Positions 25,712-35,318 of a stretch of DNA of 64,000 nt are shown here, one piece after another. The stretch is taken from contig CAVWGE010000002.1 in NCBI GenBank assembly GCA_963754385.1, positions 62,001 through 126,000 of the forward strand. Reading direction: 5' to 3'. Within the stretch, counting starts at the first letter, position 1. The number at the start of each line of letters is the position of its first letter. The notes under the pieces were generated by a model. It worked only from the letters and a program-made list of their open reading frames with translations. It did no database searches and had not been told where the DNA came from. The stretch is from 9FT-COMBO-48-23 sp963754385 (GTDB lineage Bacteria; Chloroflexota; Dehalococcoidia; GIF9; UBA5629). The position numbers and the translations under genes were made by a program.

Positions 25712-27373
25712 CTACATGCTTTCGGGAGCTGTCATTCCCATCAGACGGAGCGTTCTAGCCAGAACGATTTGGGCAGCTTCAACTAGCTTAAGCCGGGCAC
25801 AGGTCAGCTCCTGGTTTTTCGAAACAACACGGCATTGCTTATAAAAGCTGTGGAAGATAGTAGCCAGGTCTTGAGCATAGTAAGGCAAATGATGAGGCTC
25901 CATAGTGCTGGCAACCAATTCCAGTATTTCCGGCAGCAAAATCATCCGCCTTATCAAGGTCAACTCCGGCTCGGTGGTGAGCAAAGACACATCACCCCGG
26001 GTATAATCGATGCCCTCTTCTTTAGCCAGCCTGAGTATACTGGCAATGCGGGCATGCGCATATTGAACATAATAAACCGGATTATCCGCTGATTGCTTCT
26101 TAGCCAGCTCCAAATCGAAGTCCATCTGAGCATCGGCTGAGCGGGACAAGAAAACAAAACGACAGGCATCCGAACCAACCTCGTCTATCACCTCTCTCAT
26201 GGTGATAATGTCGCCGCTGCGCTTGGAGACTCTGACTACCTCCTGGCCACGACGTAATGTAACCAGCTGGCAAATTATGACCTTGAGACGCTCCGGATTT
26301 ATCCCCAGCGCATTGACCACGGCTATCATGCGGGAAACATGTCCCTGATGGTCCGCTCCCCAGATATTAATTACGGTATCGAACTGCCTCTCCAAGAACT
26401 TGTTGAAGTGATAAGCGATGTCAGAAGCAAAATATGTGGGCGAGCCATCGCTCCGTATCAATACGTTATCTTTATCCTCCCCCAAAGCAGAAGATATAAA
26501 CCAGGTGGCATTTTCCTTCTCGGCTACATAACCACCGTCCCTCAACAACTTCATAGCCTTTTTATACTGGCTATTCTTATACAGACTCTGTTCACTGAAC
26601 CAGACATCAAACTCAACCCCCAGCAGCTCTAAGTCCTGTCTAATCATACGCATTATCTCGGCAACTCCGATTGCCCCCAGCTCACTAAGAGCAGCATCTC
26701 GGGGCATATCCAGAAAGCGTTTGCCTTCCTTATCAACAATTTTCCCGGCCAGGTCAATCATGTAGCTGCCCAGGTAGCCATCGCTTGGCATTTCAGCATC
26801 AACACCGAGACACTGCTGATAACGCGCATAAAGAGAACGATTGAAGGCGTCTAATTGGCTACCGGCATCATTGATGTAATATTCCTTCTCCACAGCGTAG
26901 CCGGCAGCACTGAGCACATTAGCCAGGGTGCTACCCATGACGGCGCCACGACCGTGGCCGACATGAAGAGGCCCGGTAGGATTTACACTGACAAACTCAA
27001 CTTGAACAGACTTGTCACTACCCAGGTCAATATTGCCATAGGAATCGCCAGCATCAAGGATGGCGGCTACCTGTTTTGTCAGCCATTCGGTGCTGAGTTT
27101 AAAATTAACGAAGCCCGGAGCGACAACAACTATTCTGGAAACCTCAGGCAGTGGAGGCAGAAACTCAAGAATTTTCTCAGCGATTGCCTGAGGAGTTATA
27201 TCTGCTGCCCTGGCTAGCTTCAGCGGCAGACTGGAGGCATAATCGCCATGCTCCAGATTCTGCGGACGTTCTACAATAACCTCAGGCAAGGTTGTAACAG
27301 CAAGCTCCCCTTCTTGCTGAGCCTGCGTTACAGCCTGCTCCAGAGCTTCAGCTAGTTTGCGTTTAATAACCAT
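25712..27373 (-). CDS. argS: Arginyl-tRNA synthetase
   Basis: ArgRS charges tRNA(Arg). The 553-residue protein has an N-terminal Add-1 domain (about 1-110), the HIGH motif as HVGH (137-140, in NPTGPLHVGHGRGA), the VSKRSG loop in place of KMSKS, as is usual in ArgRS, and a helical anticodon-binding C-terminus (from about 430). Length is standard. It lies upstream of trpS on the same strand with about 95 bases between, in which a short hairpin (ACAGACC with GGTCTGT, near 25675) may separate them. Confidence 0.97.
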   Translation of the reverse strand: MVIKRKLAEALEQAVTQAQQEGELAVTTLPEVIVERPQNLEHGDYASSLPLKLARAADITPQAIAEKILEFLPPLPEVSRIVVVAPGFVNFKLSTEWLTKQVAAILDAGDSYGNIDLGSDKSVQVEFVSVNPTGPLHVGHGRGAVMGSTLANVLSAAGYAVEKEYYINDAGSQLDAFNRSLYARYQQCLGVDAEMPSDGYLGSYMIDLAGKIVDKEGKRFLDMPRDAALSELGAIGVAEIMRMIRQDLELLGVEFDVWFSEQSLYKNSQYKKAMKLLRDGGYVAEKENATWFISSALGEDKDNVLIRSDGSPTYFASDIAYHFNKFLERQFDTVINIWGADHQGHVSRMIAVVNALGINPERLKVIICQLVTLRRGQEVVRVSKRSGDIITMREVIDEVGSDACRFVFLSRSADAQMDFDLELAKKQSADNPVYYVQYAHARIASILRLAKEEGIDYTRGDVSLLTTEPELTLIRRMILLPEILELVASTMEPHHLPYYAQDLATIFHSFYKQCRVVSKNQELTCARLKLVEAAQIVLARTLRLMGMTAPESM

Positions 27374-27397
27374 TAATCTTGACGACTGTCAAACAAT

Positions 27398-27430
27398 GAG
27401 ATTCTTCGGTCGCTCCGCTCAGAATGACAG
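27398..27430. repeat. REP-like palindromic element
   Basis: GAGATTCTTCGGTCGCTCCGCTCAGAATGACA-type sequence between recG and argS. It belongs to the widespread short palindrome that reads TGTCATTCTGAGCG on the other strand. A related, diverged copy is at 57362-57390. Such elements are common in intergenic DNA of this and other groups. Confidence 0.6.
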
Positions 27431-27504
27431 GCGAAGGACTCAGACTGACAAACAGGATTACAAAACATCCTAATATATTAGAACTACCAACGTCAACTTT
27501 CAAA

Positions 27505-29979
27505 TCAGCTCGATTCACTGCCGGTTTGCCAGACACGAGCTAGCTCTTTAGCCAAGAGCATATGCTCAGGCATCGTGAGACTGGAATCTCTCTTAAAAAG
27601 TGCGATTGCCTCATTTCGAGCCAACTCCAGAAGCGGAGTATCAGATAACCTGGCCATGCGTAGGTCCGGTAAACCGCTCTGGCGGGTGCCGAAGAATTCA
27701 CCTGGCCCGCGTAGCTCCAGGTCTTTCTCAGCTAAAATGAATCCATTTTGAATTTCTTCTATGGCTTTCAACCTCTCGCTCCCTTCGGGTGAGGGATTCT
27801 CAGCCAAAAGCAAGCAGTAACTTTGTTTTTCACCCCGCCCCACGCGACCCCGAAACTGATGCAACTGCGACAAACCAAAACGGTCGGCCGCTTCCACCAG
27901 CATAACGGTAGCGTTAGGTACATCAATGCCGACTTCTACTACCGGTGTAGACACCAGAATATCAAGCTTCCCATCACGGAAGCTCTGCATTACTTTTTCT
28001 TTATCACTGGCTGGCATCCGCCCATGGAGCAAGCCAAGCCTCAGGTCAGGAAAAATCTCCCTGGACAAACGTTCATACTCAACAACTGCCGCCTTAGCTT
28101 CGATACTTTCCGATTCCTCGATAAGGGGACAAATTATGAAAGCCTGCTGTCCGGCAATGGTTTGCTTACGGAGAAAGTCATAAGCCCTGCCTCTCTGCTC
28201 AGGTCTAAGCCATCTTGTCTTTATCTCCTGCCGTCCCGGAGGTAGCTCATCTATAACCGAAAGGTCTAAATCACCATAAAGAGTCAGCGCCAGAGTCCGT
28301 GGAATAGGCGTAGCTGTCATCACCAATATATGGGGGTTAAACCCTTTCTGACGCAATGCCACGCGTTGCAAAACACCAAAACGATGCTGCTCATCAATCA
28401 CCGCCAGCCCCAGCCTGGAAAACTCTACCGCCTTCTGAATTAGGGCATGTGTGCCGATAATAATATCTACCCTGCCTTCTTGAATCTGCTGATGTAAGGC
28501 TGCTTTATCCTTCTCGCTCAGGCTTCCGGTCAGCAAGGCAAAGGTAACAGGGTGAGAAAAAAGCCCATGGTAGCAGCAAACATTGCCCTGCTCATCCTTT
28601 TCATTGCTTATTTTAGACAGAAGCTGACAGATATTCTTGAAATGTTGCTCAGCCAGTATCTCGGTTGGCGCCATGAACGCCGCCTGATAGCCATTAGCAG
28701 CAGCTACCAGCAAAGCCGCCGTAGCCACTACAGTTTTGCCACTGCCCACCTCTCCCTGTAGAAGTCGCGACATGGGTCTTGTCTCTTGTAAGTCAGCGAG
28801 AATGTCCTGAAGCACTCGCTGTTGCGCCTGTGTTAATGCGAAAGGCAGGGAATTCAAGAATCTAGCGAGTTCATCTCTTTTTATGGTAAAAGCGTTGCCC
28901 GGTTGGCTTTCCTGCCAGTCACGCTTCTTACCGAGCACGCCTAACTGAAGAAGGAAAAGCTCATCGAAAGCCAGACGCTTTCTCGCCTCGGCCTTAACCA
29001 AATAGCTATCTGGATAATGAGCCTTCATAATCGCTTCAGGTAAATCCATGAATCGGCATCGGCTCTTAATTTCCTGTGGCAGAAAATCAGTCACCTGCCA
29101 TACCCAATCATCCAGTACTCTCTTTACCATATTTCGCACCTGCCGCGGATATAGACCTCGAGTCAAGGGGTAAACAGGCACCAGGCGGCCGGTATGAATC
29201 AACTCCTTGTCCTCAACCAGCTCCCACTCCGGTGATTCAAATACCTTATTCCCTTTAAATTCAGATACCCTGCCGCTGAGCACCAGTTGAGCATTAGTGG
29301 GGAAATTCCTAGCCAGGAAAGGTTGATTAAACCAAACTGCCCTCATATTGCCTGTCTCATCGCCAACAATGACTTCAGTACCCTTCTGAGGTCCCAGCCT
29401 GGTTATTCGAGCTTCCCACACTGTAGCCAAAACGGTCTGTTCTTCACCAACTTCAAGCTCAGCAATAGGTTTTCTCTGGCTATAATCGAGATGACGTCTG
29501 GGGAAGAAAAAAAGTAAGTCACGAACTGTCTGTACCCCCAGTTTAGCTAGCTTGCTGGCTGAACTGACAGCAATACCTTTAGCAATGGTTACCGGCGAGT
29601 CTAACCCTTTATCGCCGTTCGAGGAACGGACTACGGAATCCACCGATGACCGACTGACTACCTTGGAACGAGCCCGGCTCCTTTTCGTTGGCGCTGTTCC
29701 CACTGCTGCTTCGGCCTGAGCCAGCCAATCAAAGACGCCTTCTATCCACACCTTACGCTTATCTATATCCCAGTCAGCGTAGCTAGAGTCAGCCAGCTGA
29801 AGCTCGCTGAAACGAACCAGCAATTCAGGAGAATTTATCTTGTCTCTAGTTTCTCTCGCCCATTTACGAAGGTACTTGTCCAGCCCGCCGAGCACCGTGG
29901 TGTTAGTATAGTTTCTCTGGCATTCCATTCGGAGTATGGTACGCAATGGCTCGACATCTACGAGCGAAGAGGTTGTCAC
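27505..29979 (-). CDS. recG: ATP-dependent DNA helicase RecG
   Basis: RecG remodels stalled replication forks and branched DNA. The 824-residue protein has a wedge OB-fold domain (about 165-260), Walker A GEVGSGKTVV (near 415), DEQHRFG (near 520), the TATPIPRTLALTLYGDLDLS motif and the Superfamily 2 C-terminal helicase motifs with QFRGRVGRGEKQSYCLL. It is about 130 residues longer than the Escherichia coli protein because of an N-terminal extension; residues 1-80 look helical and 90-125 are a low-complexity, basic and serine-rich linker. N-terminal extensions are known in RecG of several phyla. No neighbour suggests special regulation. Confidence 0.96.
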   Translation of the reverse strand: MTTSSLVDVEPLRTILRMECQRNYTNTTVLGGLDKYLRKWARETRDKINSPELLVRFSELQLADSSYADWDIDKRKVWIEGVFDWLAQAEAAVGTAPTKRSRARSKVVSRSSVDSVVRSSNGDKGLDSPVTIAKGIAVSSASKLAKLGVQTVRDLLFFFPRRHLDYSQRKPIAELEVGEEQTVLATVWEARITRLGPQKGTEVIVGDETGNMRAVWFNQPFLARNFPTNAQLVLSGRVSEFKGNKVFESPEWELVEDKELIHTGRLVPVYPLTRGLYPRQVRNMVKRVLDDWVWQVTDFLPQEIKSRCRFMDLPEAIMKAHYPDSYLVKAEARKRLAFDELFLLQLGVLGKKRDWQESQPGNAFTIKRDELARFLNSLPFALTQAQQRVLQDILADLQETRPMSRLLQGEVGSGKTVVATAALLVAAANGYQAAFMAPTEILAEQHFKNICQLLSKISNEKDEQGNVCCYHGLFSHPVTFALLTGSLSEKDKAALHQQIQEGRVDIIIGTHALIQKAVEFSRLGLAVIDEQHRFGVLQRVALRQKGFNPHILVMTATPIPRTLALTLYGDLDLSVIDELPPGRQEIKTRWLRPEQRGRAYDFLRKQTIAGQQAFIICPLIEESESIEAKAAVVEYERLSREIFPDLRLGLLHGRMPASDKEKVMQSFRDGKLDILVSTPVVEVGIDVPNATVMLVEAADRFGLSQLHQFRGRVGRGEKQSYCLLLAENPSPEGSERLKAIEEIQNGFILAEKDLELRGPGEFFGTRQSGLPDLRMARLSDTPLLELARNEAIALFKRDSSLTMPEHMLLAKELARVWQTGSESS

Positions 29980-30091
29980 TGGTCTTAACCTTTTCTAAGC
30001 ACCAGAAGTCATCACTGCTGAGTTGCTTCTGGAATTAAATCAAACCCACAACCAGCTACAATTTTGACGAAAGCCAAACGTTCTGTAAATA

Positions 30092-31729
30092 TCATTCCAG
30101 AGAAACTATGTAGCGGTAATGAGGTTGTCCACCGGATACCATCTCCACCTGCTTTTCAGGATACTTATCACGGACTTTCTGAATAAGCTGCTCCGCCTGA
30201 GCTGTCTCAATGTCGGCACCATGATACACAGTCACTACCTCTGCCGAGCCGATGCCTGCCTTATCAATAGCTTCGAAGAGAACTTTATCCATGTTGTCAT
30301 CGACAGCGAGTAATTTTTCATCATCTAAGATGGCAATCACCTGCCCCTTCTTTATCTTCAACCCCTGCAGCTGGGTACTCCGTGCTGCCTCTGTAATCTC
30401 CACGGTTTTCACCGTGGCTACAGCCTCCTCCATAGCCTGAACGTTTTCCTTCATGCCGCCTTCATAATTAAAAGCGATGAGAGCAGCTATCCCCTGAGGC
30501 ACAGTTCTGGCTGGTATCACAGCTATTTCTTTAGGTGTGAGCGATTGGACTTGAGACGCAGCCAAGACGATATTCTTATTATTTGGCAACAGAATTACCT
30601 TCTGTGACGGCACCGACTCAACTGCCTGAAGTATCTCCTGCACGCTGGGATTCATTGTCTGCCCACCAGTAACTATCGCCGCCGCCCCCAAACTCCGGAA
30701 GACCTCCCTCATACCACTTCCAGCGGCAACAGCCACCACACTTATCTCCAGATTTGGCAACCTTTCCTTCTGCATCTCAACAAAGCCGACATGCTGGTCA
30801 TCCATATTCTGAACCTGTAGCTGATGCAAAGTTCCCAATGAAGTGGCATAACGTATAATACTGCCAGGGTCGTAAGTATGGATATGCACCCTGATAGTGG
30901 TTTCGTCACCAACTACAACGACAGACTGACCTTTGTTTTCCAGGTTCTTTCTGATTTTATCAGGATTAAGTTTGTTACCTTCGAGTAAGAAGTTAGTACA
31001 ATATCCATAGGGCTCCTCTGCTTCATTCGCAAATGGAGCTGCCTTAGCAGCCACAGGCAACTCAGAAGCAACAAGCTGCGGTCTTCGGTATTTCATCTCC
31101 TCTACCTTTCCTTCTAAATAACGAAGTGCACCTTGCAGCAATACATATACACCTTGCCCTCCTGCATCTACTACGCCAGCCTCACGCAGCACATTTAACA
31201 AAAGCGGTGTCCTGGCAACTGAATCCCTGGCTGCCTCAACAACAGCCTCTGTCACCTTGGTCAAATTGTCCGGAGTGACCTTTGCAGCTTCTTCAGCAGC
31301 TTTGGACGCATCTTTAATTACCGTCAACATAGTCCCTTCTACCGGCTGTGATAGCCCTTTATAAGCAGCGCGCGATGCCTCATTCAGCGCTATTGCCCAA
31401 TCAGTTCCGGTAACATAATCCTTCTCATCAAGCCCCTTGGCTAACCCACGGAAGAATTGAGACAGGATTACGCCTGAATTTCCTCGAGCACCCATCAAAG
31501 CACCCTGAGCCATCGCCTTGGCTACGGCAGAGACGCTGTTGTTTGAAACCCGGTCAGCTTCTTCTATGACCGAGCGCAGGGTGAGAAACATGTTCGTCCC
31601 GGTATCACCATCAGGCACAGGAAAAACATTTATGGCATTGATGTCGGGAACGCTTTTCTCCAGCCAACTGCTACCAGCAGCGAACATATCTCTAAACTCC
31701 TGACCGCCACAGGAATTAACTTGCTTCAT
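30092..31729 (-). CDS. fakA: Fatty acid kinase catalytic subunit FakA (DAK2/YloV family)
   Basis: FakA phosphorylates fatty acids held by FakB (DegV) proteins to give acyl phosphate for phospholipid synthesis. The 545-residue protein has the N-terminal DAK2 kinase domain with NVFPVPDGDTGTNMFLT (34-50), whose aspartates bind Mg-ATP, and GARGNSGVILSQFFRG; a middle domain (about 220-330), and a C-terminal DegV-like domain from about 330. Length matches the family. AAAGGAGAG lies before the ATG. It faces rpmB across a short divergent intergenic region, a neighbour relation known in many Firmicutes and related bacteria. The candidate FakB is at 18786-19619. Confidence 0.93.
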   Translation of the reverse strand: MKQVNSCGGQEFRDMFAAGSSWLEKSVPDINAINVFPVPDGDTGTNMFLTLRSVIEEADRVSNNSVSAVAKAMAQGALMGARGNSGVILSQFFRGLAKGLDEKDYVTGTDWAIALNEASRAAYKGLSQPVEGTMLTVIKDASKAAEEAAKVTPDNLTKVTEAVVEAARDSVARTPLLLNVLREAGVVDAGGQGVYVLLQGALRYLEGKVEEMKYRRPQLVASELPVAAKAAPFANEAEEPYGYCTNFLLEGNKLNPDKIRKNLENKGQSVVVVGDETTIRVHIHTYDPGSIIRYATSLGTLHQLQVQNMDDQHVGFVEMQKERLPNLEISVVAVAAGSGMREVFRSLGAAAIVTGGQTMNPSVQEILQAVESVPSQKVILLPNNKNIVLAASQVQSLTPKEIAVIPARTVPQGIAALIAFNYEGGMKENVQAMEEAVATVKTVEITEAARSTQLQGLKIKKGQVIAILDDEKLLAVDDNMDKVLFEAIDKAGIGSAEVVTVYHGADIETAQAEQLIQKVRDKYPEKQVEMVSGGQPHYRYIVSLE

Positions 31730-31739
31730 CTTCTCTCCT

Positions 31740-31767
31740 TTGTATAATCTTGAAATTGTGGTATAAT
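31740..31767 (+). promoter_or_regulatory. Promoter of rpmB
   Basis: TTGTAT (31740-31745), a 16-base spacer and TATAAT (31762-31767), preceded by TGG to form an extended -10. The leader is about 49 bases. Confidence 0.6.
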
Positions 31768-31822
31768 TCTACTCCTGTTGTCAAGAACGACCTGTTGAGT
31801 TTGTGAAAAAGGAGTCAATCAT

Positions 31823-32011
31823 TTGGCTACAAAATGCGATATCTGTGGCAAAACAGTACACTTCGGTCATAGGATAAGCCACTCGAAACAGCATACCAGA
31901 CGACGCTGGCTGCCTAATATTCAGCCAACTACTATTGTGCTTGATGGGAAACCGAAACAACTTAATCTGTGTACCCGCTGCCTGCGCAGTCAACATAAGC
32001 TAGCCCGATAA
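31823..32011 (+). CDS. rpmB: 50S ribosomal protein L28
   Basis: L28 is a small protein of the large ribosomal subunit. The 62 residues begin with ATKCDICGKTVHFGHRISHS, have the RRWLPNIQP core and end with the second CxxC pair (LCTRCLRS), so this is the zinc-binding (C+) form. The start is TTG at 31823, with AAGGAG 8 bases upstream. Its 3' end overlaps the rpe 3' end by 12 bases on the opposite strand. Confidence 0.96.
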   Translation: MATKCDICGKTVHFGHRISHSKQHTRRRWLPNIQPTTIVLDGKPKQLNLCTRCLRSQHKLAR

Positions 32012-32677
32012 ACCAAGTGCTTTCTTCATCTCCTGCAATGCCTTCCCTGCGCCTTGCTTAGAGCCAAAAATCGCAGCTCCGGCAACCAAAACTTCAGCTC
32101 CGGCTTCAGCCACCTTCGGAGCTATGCTTGCAGTAATACCACCATCTACCTCTAGCTCCGCCCTGGCCTGTCTGTCATCCAACATCTTCCGCAGCCGGGT
32201 TATCTTGTCCATCATACTGCCGATGAAAGTCTGACCGCCGAAGCCGGGATTAACAGTCATAACCAGTACCAGGTCGAGCAAAGGAAGGACTTCATCCAAC
32301 GAGCTTAGGGAGGTGGCTGGATTTAACGACACTCCGACTCTTACCCCCAGACCCTTTATCGCCTCGACCAACCGATGCAGATGTGCGGCAGCTTCAACAT
32401 GGACGGTGATAATATCGGCGCCAGCTTGAGCAAACTGTGAAATATGAGCCTCCGGCCGCTCAATCATCAAATGTACGTCAAGCGGCAGGTCAGTCCAGGA
32501 ACGAAGTGAAGCCACTACAGGAGCACCAATGGTTATATTAGGCACGAAATGCCCATCCATCACATCGACATGAATGTAGTCAGCTCCGGCTTTGGCTACC
32601 TCAGCGACTTGTTCGCCAAGACGGCTGAAGTCAGCCGATAATATGGACGGCGCTAGTTTAACTCGCCTACTTTTCAT
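32000..32677 (-). CDS. rpe: Ribulose-phosphate 3-epimerase
   Basis: Rpe interconverts ribulose 5-phosphate and xylulose 5-phosphate in the pentose phosphate pathway. The 225-residue TIM barrel has KLAPSILSADFSRLGEQV, HVDVMDGHFVPNITIGAPVV with metal-binding His and Asp, DVHLMIERPE, MTVNPGFGGQTFI and LEVDGGI. A longer reading from 32830 would lie inside argH in another frame and has no family character; the ATG at 32677 fits. It overlaps the argH end by 11 bases and is therefore the last gene of the arg operon, an unusual partner for it. Confidence 0.96.
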   Translation of the reverse strand: MKSRRVKLAPSILSADFSRLGEQVAEVAKAGADYIHVDVMDGHFVPNITIGAPVVASLRSWTDLPLDVHLMIERPEAHISQFAQAGADIITVHVEAAAHLHRLVEAIKGLGVRVGVSLNPATSLSSLDEVLPLLDLVLVMTVNPGFGGQTFIGSMMDKITRLRKMLDDRQARAELEVDGGITASIAPKVAEAGAEVLVAGAAIFGSKQGAGKALQEMKKALGLSG

Positions 32678-34070
32678 TCCTCGACCTGACAAGCTTTCTG
32701 GCCCGCGACAAGGCAGCTGCCACCTGCTTCGGAGCAGTGCCGCCAGCAGCATTGCGAGCCTTAACCGAAGTCTCCGCCGTAATGCCGTACACATCATCGA
32801 CGAAAAGGGGTGAGAAATTACGATACTCATTCAGACTCAGCTCGTGAAAGCCTTTGTTCTTACCTATGGAATATTGCACTATCTTGCCTACAATATCATG
32901 CGCCTGGCGAAAAGGCAGCCCTTTCCTCACCAGATAGTCAGCCAGGTCGGTAGCTAATACATAGCTGCCCGACATCGCCTGCTGCATCCGAGCGGTATTG
33001 ATTTTCAGCGCTTTTATCAATCCGGTGAAAACTTCCAAAGTCGAAAGAAGCGTGTCCACGGTATCAAAAAGCCCCTCTTTGTCTTCCTGCATATCGCGAT
33101 TGTAAGCCAGAGGCAGTCCCTTCATTACCGTCAAAAGGCTGAGCAGATTGCCATAGACCCTGCCCGTCTTGCTTCTGGCTAACTCCGCCACATCCGGATT
33201 TTTCTTCTGAGGCATAATGCTACTGCTCGTAACATACGCCTCATCAAGCTCCACGAAGCCGAACTCAGCCGAAGACCACAGCACTATTTCCTCCGCCAAC
33301 CGGGATATATGCATCGTCGCGATGGCAGCAGCAGCTTCATATTCAATGACGAAATCCCGGTCAGACACAGCATCGAGGCTATTGGCGCTTACCTCACTGA
33401 AGCCAAGCTTCTTAGCTGTGAAATTGCGGTCCACAGGATAAGCTACTCCGGCTATAGCCCCACTACCCAGCGGTAGTACATCGGTACGTTTTAAGCAATC
33501 CTGAAATCTCATCACATCCCGCTGCAGCATCTCAAAATAAGCTAAAAGATGATGTGCAAAAAGGATGGGCTGAGCCTGCTGCAGATGGGTATATCCGGGC
33601 ATAATGACATTTTTGTTAGCCTCAGCTACATCCAGTAGCGCCGACTGAAAATCTTTCAGTCTGCTAACAGCTTCCGAGATAGCTTCCTTGACAAAAAGAC
33701 GCATATCCAAAGCCACCTGGTCGTTCCTGGAACGGGCAGTATGCAGCTTGCCGGCCACATCACCTATTTTCTCAAACAGGCGGCTCTCGATACTCATGTG
33801 TATATCCTCAAGCTCAGGCTTGAATTCAAATTTCCCTTTTCCGATCTCATCTCGAATAGCGACAAGACCTGAGACGATAAGCTCAGCATCTTTCTCTGAT
33901 ATAAGCCCCTGCCTGGCTAACATCTGAGCATGTGCAATGCTTCCGGAAATGTCATGTTTATATAACCTCCAGTCGAAAGAGATGGAGGCAACGTATTTCT
34001 CCACTGCCTTATCAACCCCCTTTTGAAAGCGGCTGCGCAAATGACCTTTAACCTCGTCTTTTTTAGCCAT
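32667..34070 (-). CDS. argH: Argininosuccinate lyase
   Basis: ArgH splits argininosuccinate into arginine and fumarate, the last step of arginine synthesis. The 467-residue protein has the fumarase/aspartase-superfamily signature SSSIMPQKKNPDVAEL (about 279-294) with the catalytic serine, the TARSRNDQVALD segment near 110 and PGYTHLQQAQPI near 155. Length is normal. It follows argG by 15 bases. Confidence 0.97.
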   Translation of the reverse strand: MAKKDEVKGHLRSRFQKGVDKAVEKYVASISFDWRLYKHDISGSIAHAQMLARQGLISEKDAELIVSGLVAIRDEIGKGKFEFKPELEDIHMSIESRLFEKIGDVAGKLHTARSRNDQVALDMRLFVKEAISEAVSRLKDFQSALLDVAEANKNVIMPGYTHLQQAQPILFAHHLLAYFEMLQRDVMRFQDCLKRTDVLPLGSGAIAGVAYPVDRNFTAKKLGFSEVSANSLDAVSDRDFVIEYEAAAAIATMHISRLAEEIVLWSSAEFGFVELDEAYVTSSSIMPQKKNPDVAELARSKTGRVYGNLLSLLTVMKGLPLAYNRDMQEDKEGLFDTVDTLLSTLEVFTGLIKALKINTARMQQAMSGSYVLATDLADYLVRKGLPFRQAHDIVGKIVQYSIGKNKGFHELSLNEYRNFSPLFVDDVYGITAETSVKARNAAGGTAPKQVAAALSRARKLVRSRNEK

Positions 34071-34085
34071 AAATCACTCTCTGAA

Positions 34086-35318
34086 TCAAGTTTTCTTTTT
34101 CGATTTCTTTTCCCCATCCCCATCGCCCTGCACTTTCTCCTGAACCTTTGCCGGCAGTCCCCATATATTAATGAAACCAACCGAGGCGCTCTGGTCAAAA
34201 ACATCACCTTTATCATAGGTAGCCAGACTGTAGTCATACAGAGAGACAGGAGATTTTCTGCCGACCACCATACAGTTTCCTTTAAAAAGCTTAACTCTTA
34301 CTGTGCCGGTGACATGCTTTTGAGCGCGGTCCACATAGGCAGCCATGTCCCGGCGCAATGCAGTAAACCACAGACCATTATAGATGATGTCAGCATACTC
34401 GCCCGACACCTTTTCATTGAAACGGAGCTGCTGATGAGACAAAGTCATAGCTTCCATAGCCTGATGGGCTTTCAACAAAACCGTAGCTGCCGGGGCTTCA
34501 TAGATTTCCCTCGACTTTATACCCACCAACCTGCTTTCTACATGGTCAACTCTCCCTACGCCGTGTTTGCCAGCTATTTCATTAAGTCGCTGAATAAGAG
34601 CCACACCATTTAATTTCTTACCGTTAAGGCTGACCGGCATTCCTTCTTCAAACCCGATTTCTACATAATCAGGCTTATCAGGAGAGGCTGCCGGTGATTT
34701 AGTCCAGGCGAAGACATCATCCGGAGGCTCAACCCACGGGTCTTCCAGCACACCGCACTCTATGCTCCTGCCCCAGAGATTCTCATCTATTGAATAAGGA
34801 CTGGTGACCTTAATCGGTATAGGTATGCCATACTTCTCAGCATAGGCAATCGTCTCTTCTCTTGTCATGCCCCATTCGCGAGCCGGTGCTATAATCCTTA
34901 GTTCCGGAGCTAGAGCGGCGACACTTACATCGAAGCGAACCTGGTCATTGCCTTTGCCGGTGGAGCCGTGAGCCACAGCAACAGCTCTTTCTTTTCTGGC
35001 AGTATCTACCAGCATTTTAGCTATCAGCGGGCGCCCAAGCGCCGTAGCCAACGGATACTGCCCCTCATAAATGGCATTTGCCTTAAGAGCCGGAAAGACA
35101 AAGGAATCAACGAAAATTCCTTTGGCATCCACCGTTAATGCCTTGACCGCCCCCACCTTCAGCGCCTTTTTCTGAATGGCCGGTAGCTCGCCAACACCAC
35201 CTATATCGGCAGTAAATGCAACAACCTCCATCTTGTACTTATCCGCCAACCATTTTATGGCTACCGAAGTATCCAGTCCCCCGCTATAAGCCAGTACCAC
35301 CTTATCTGCCATTGTCAT
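34086..35318 (-). CDS. argG: Argininosuccinate synthase
   Basis: ArgG joins citrulline and aspartate with ATP. The 410-residue protein has the N-type ATP pyrophosphatase loop AYSGGLDTSV (9-18), AHGSTGKGNDQVRF (about 118-131), and the EYGIPI and SYSIDENLWGRSIECG segments. The C-terminal tail (EKVQGDGDGEKKSKKKT) is a short charged extension. The start overlaps argD by 4 bases (ATGA). Confidence 0.97.
   Translation of the reverse strand: MTMADKVVLAYSGGLDTSVAIKWLADKYKMEVVAFTADIGGVGELPAIQKKALKVGAVKALTVDAKGIFVDSFVFPALKANAIYEGQYPLATALGRPLIAKMLVDTARKERAVAVAHGSTGKGNDQVRFDVSVAALAPELRIIAPAREWGMTREETIAYAEKYGIPIPIKVTSPYSIDENLWGRSIECGVLEDPWVEPPDDVFAWTKSPAASPDKPDYVEIGFEEGMPVSLNGKKLNGVALIQRLNEIAGKHGVGRVDHVESRLVGIKSREIYEAPAATVLLKAHQAMEAMTLSHQQLRFNEKVSGEYADIIYNGLWFTALRRDMAAYVDRAQKHVTGTVRVKLFKGNCMVVGRKSPVSLYDYSLATYDKGDVFDQSASVGFINIWGLPAKVQEKVQGDGDGEKKSKKKT

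Noticed and set aside
32678..32830. Extended N-terminus of rpe
   Set aside because: The extra 51 residues are arginine/leucine-rich translation of argH in another frame; the TIM barrel starts properly at 32677.
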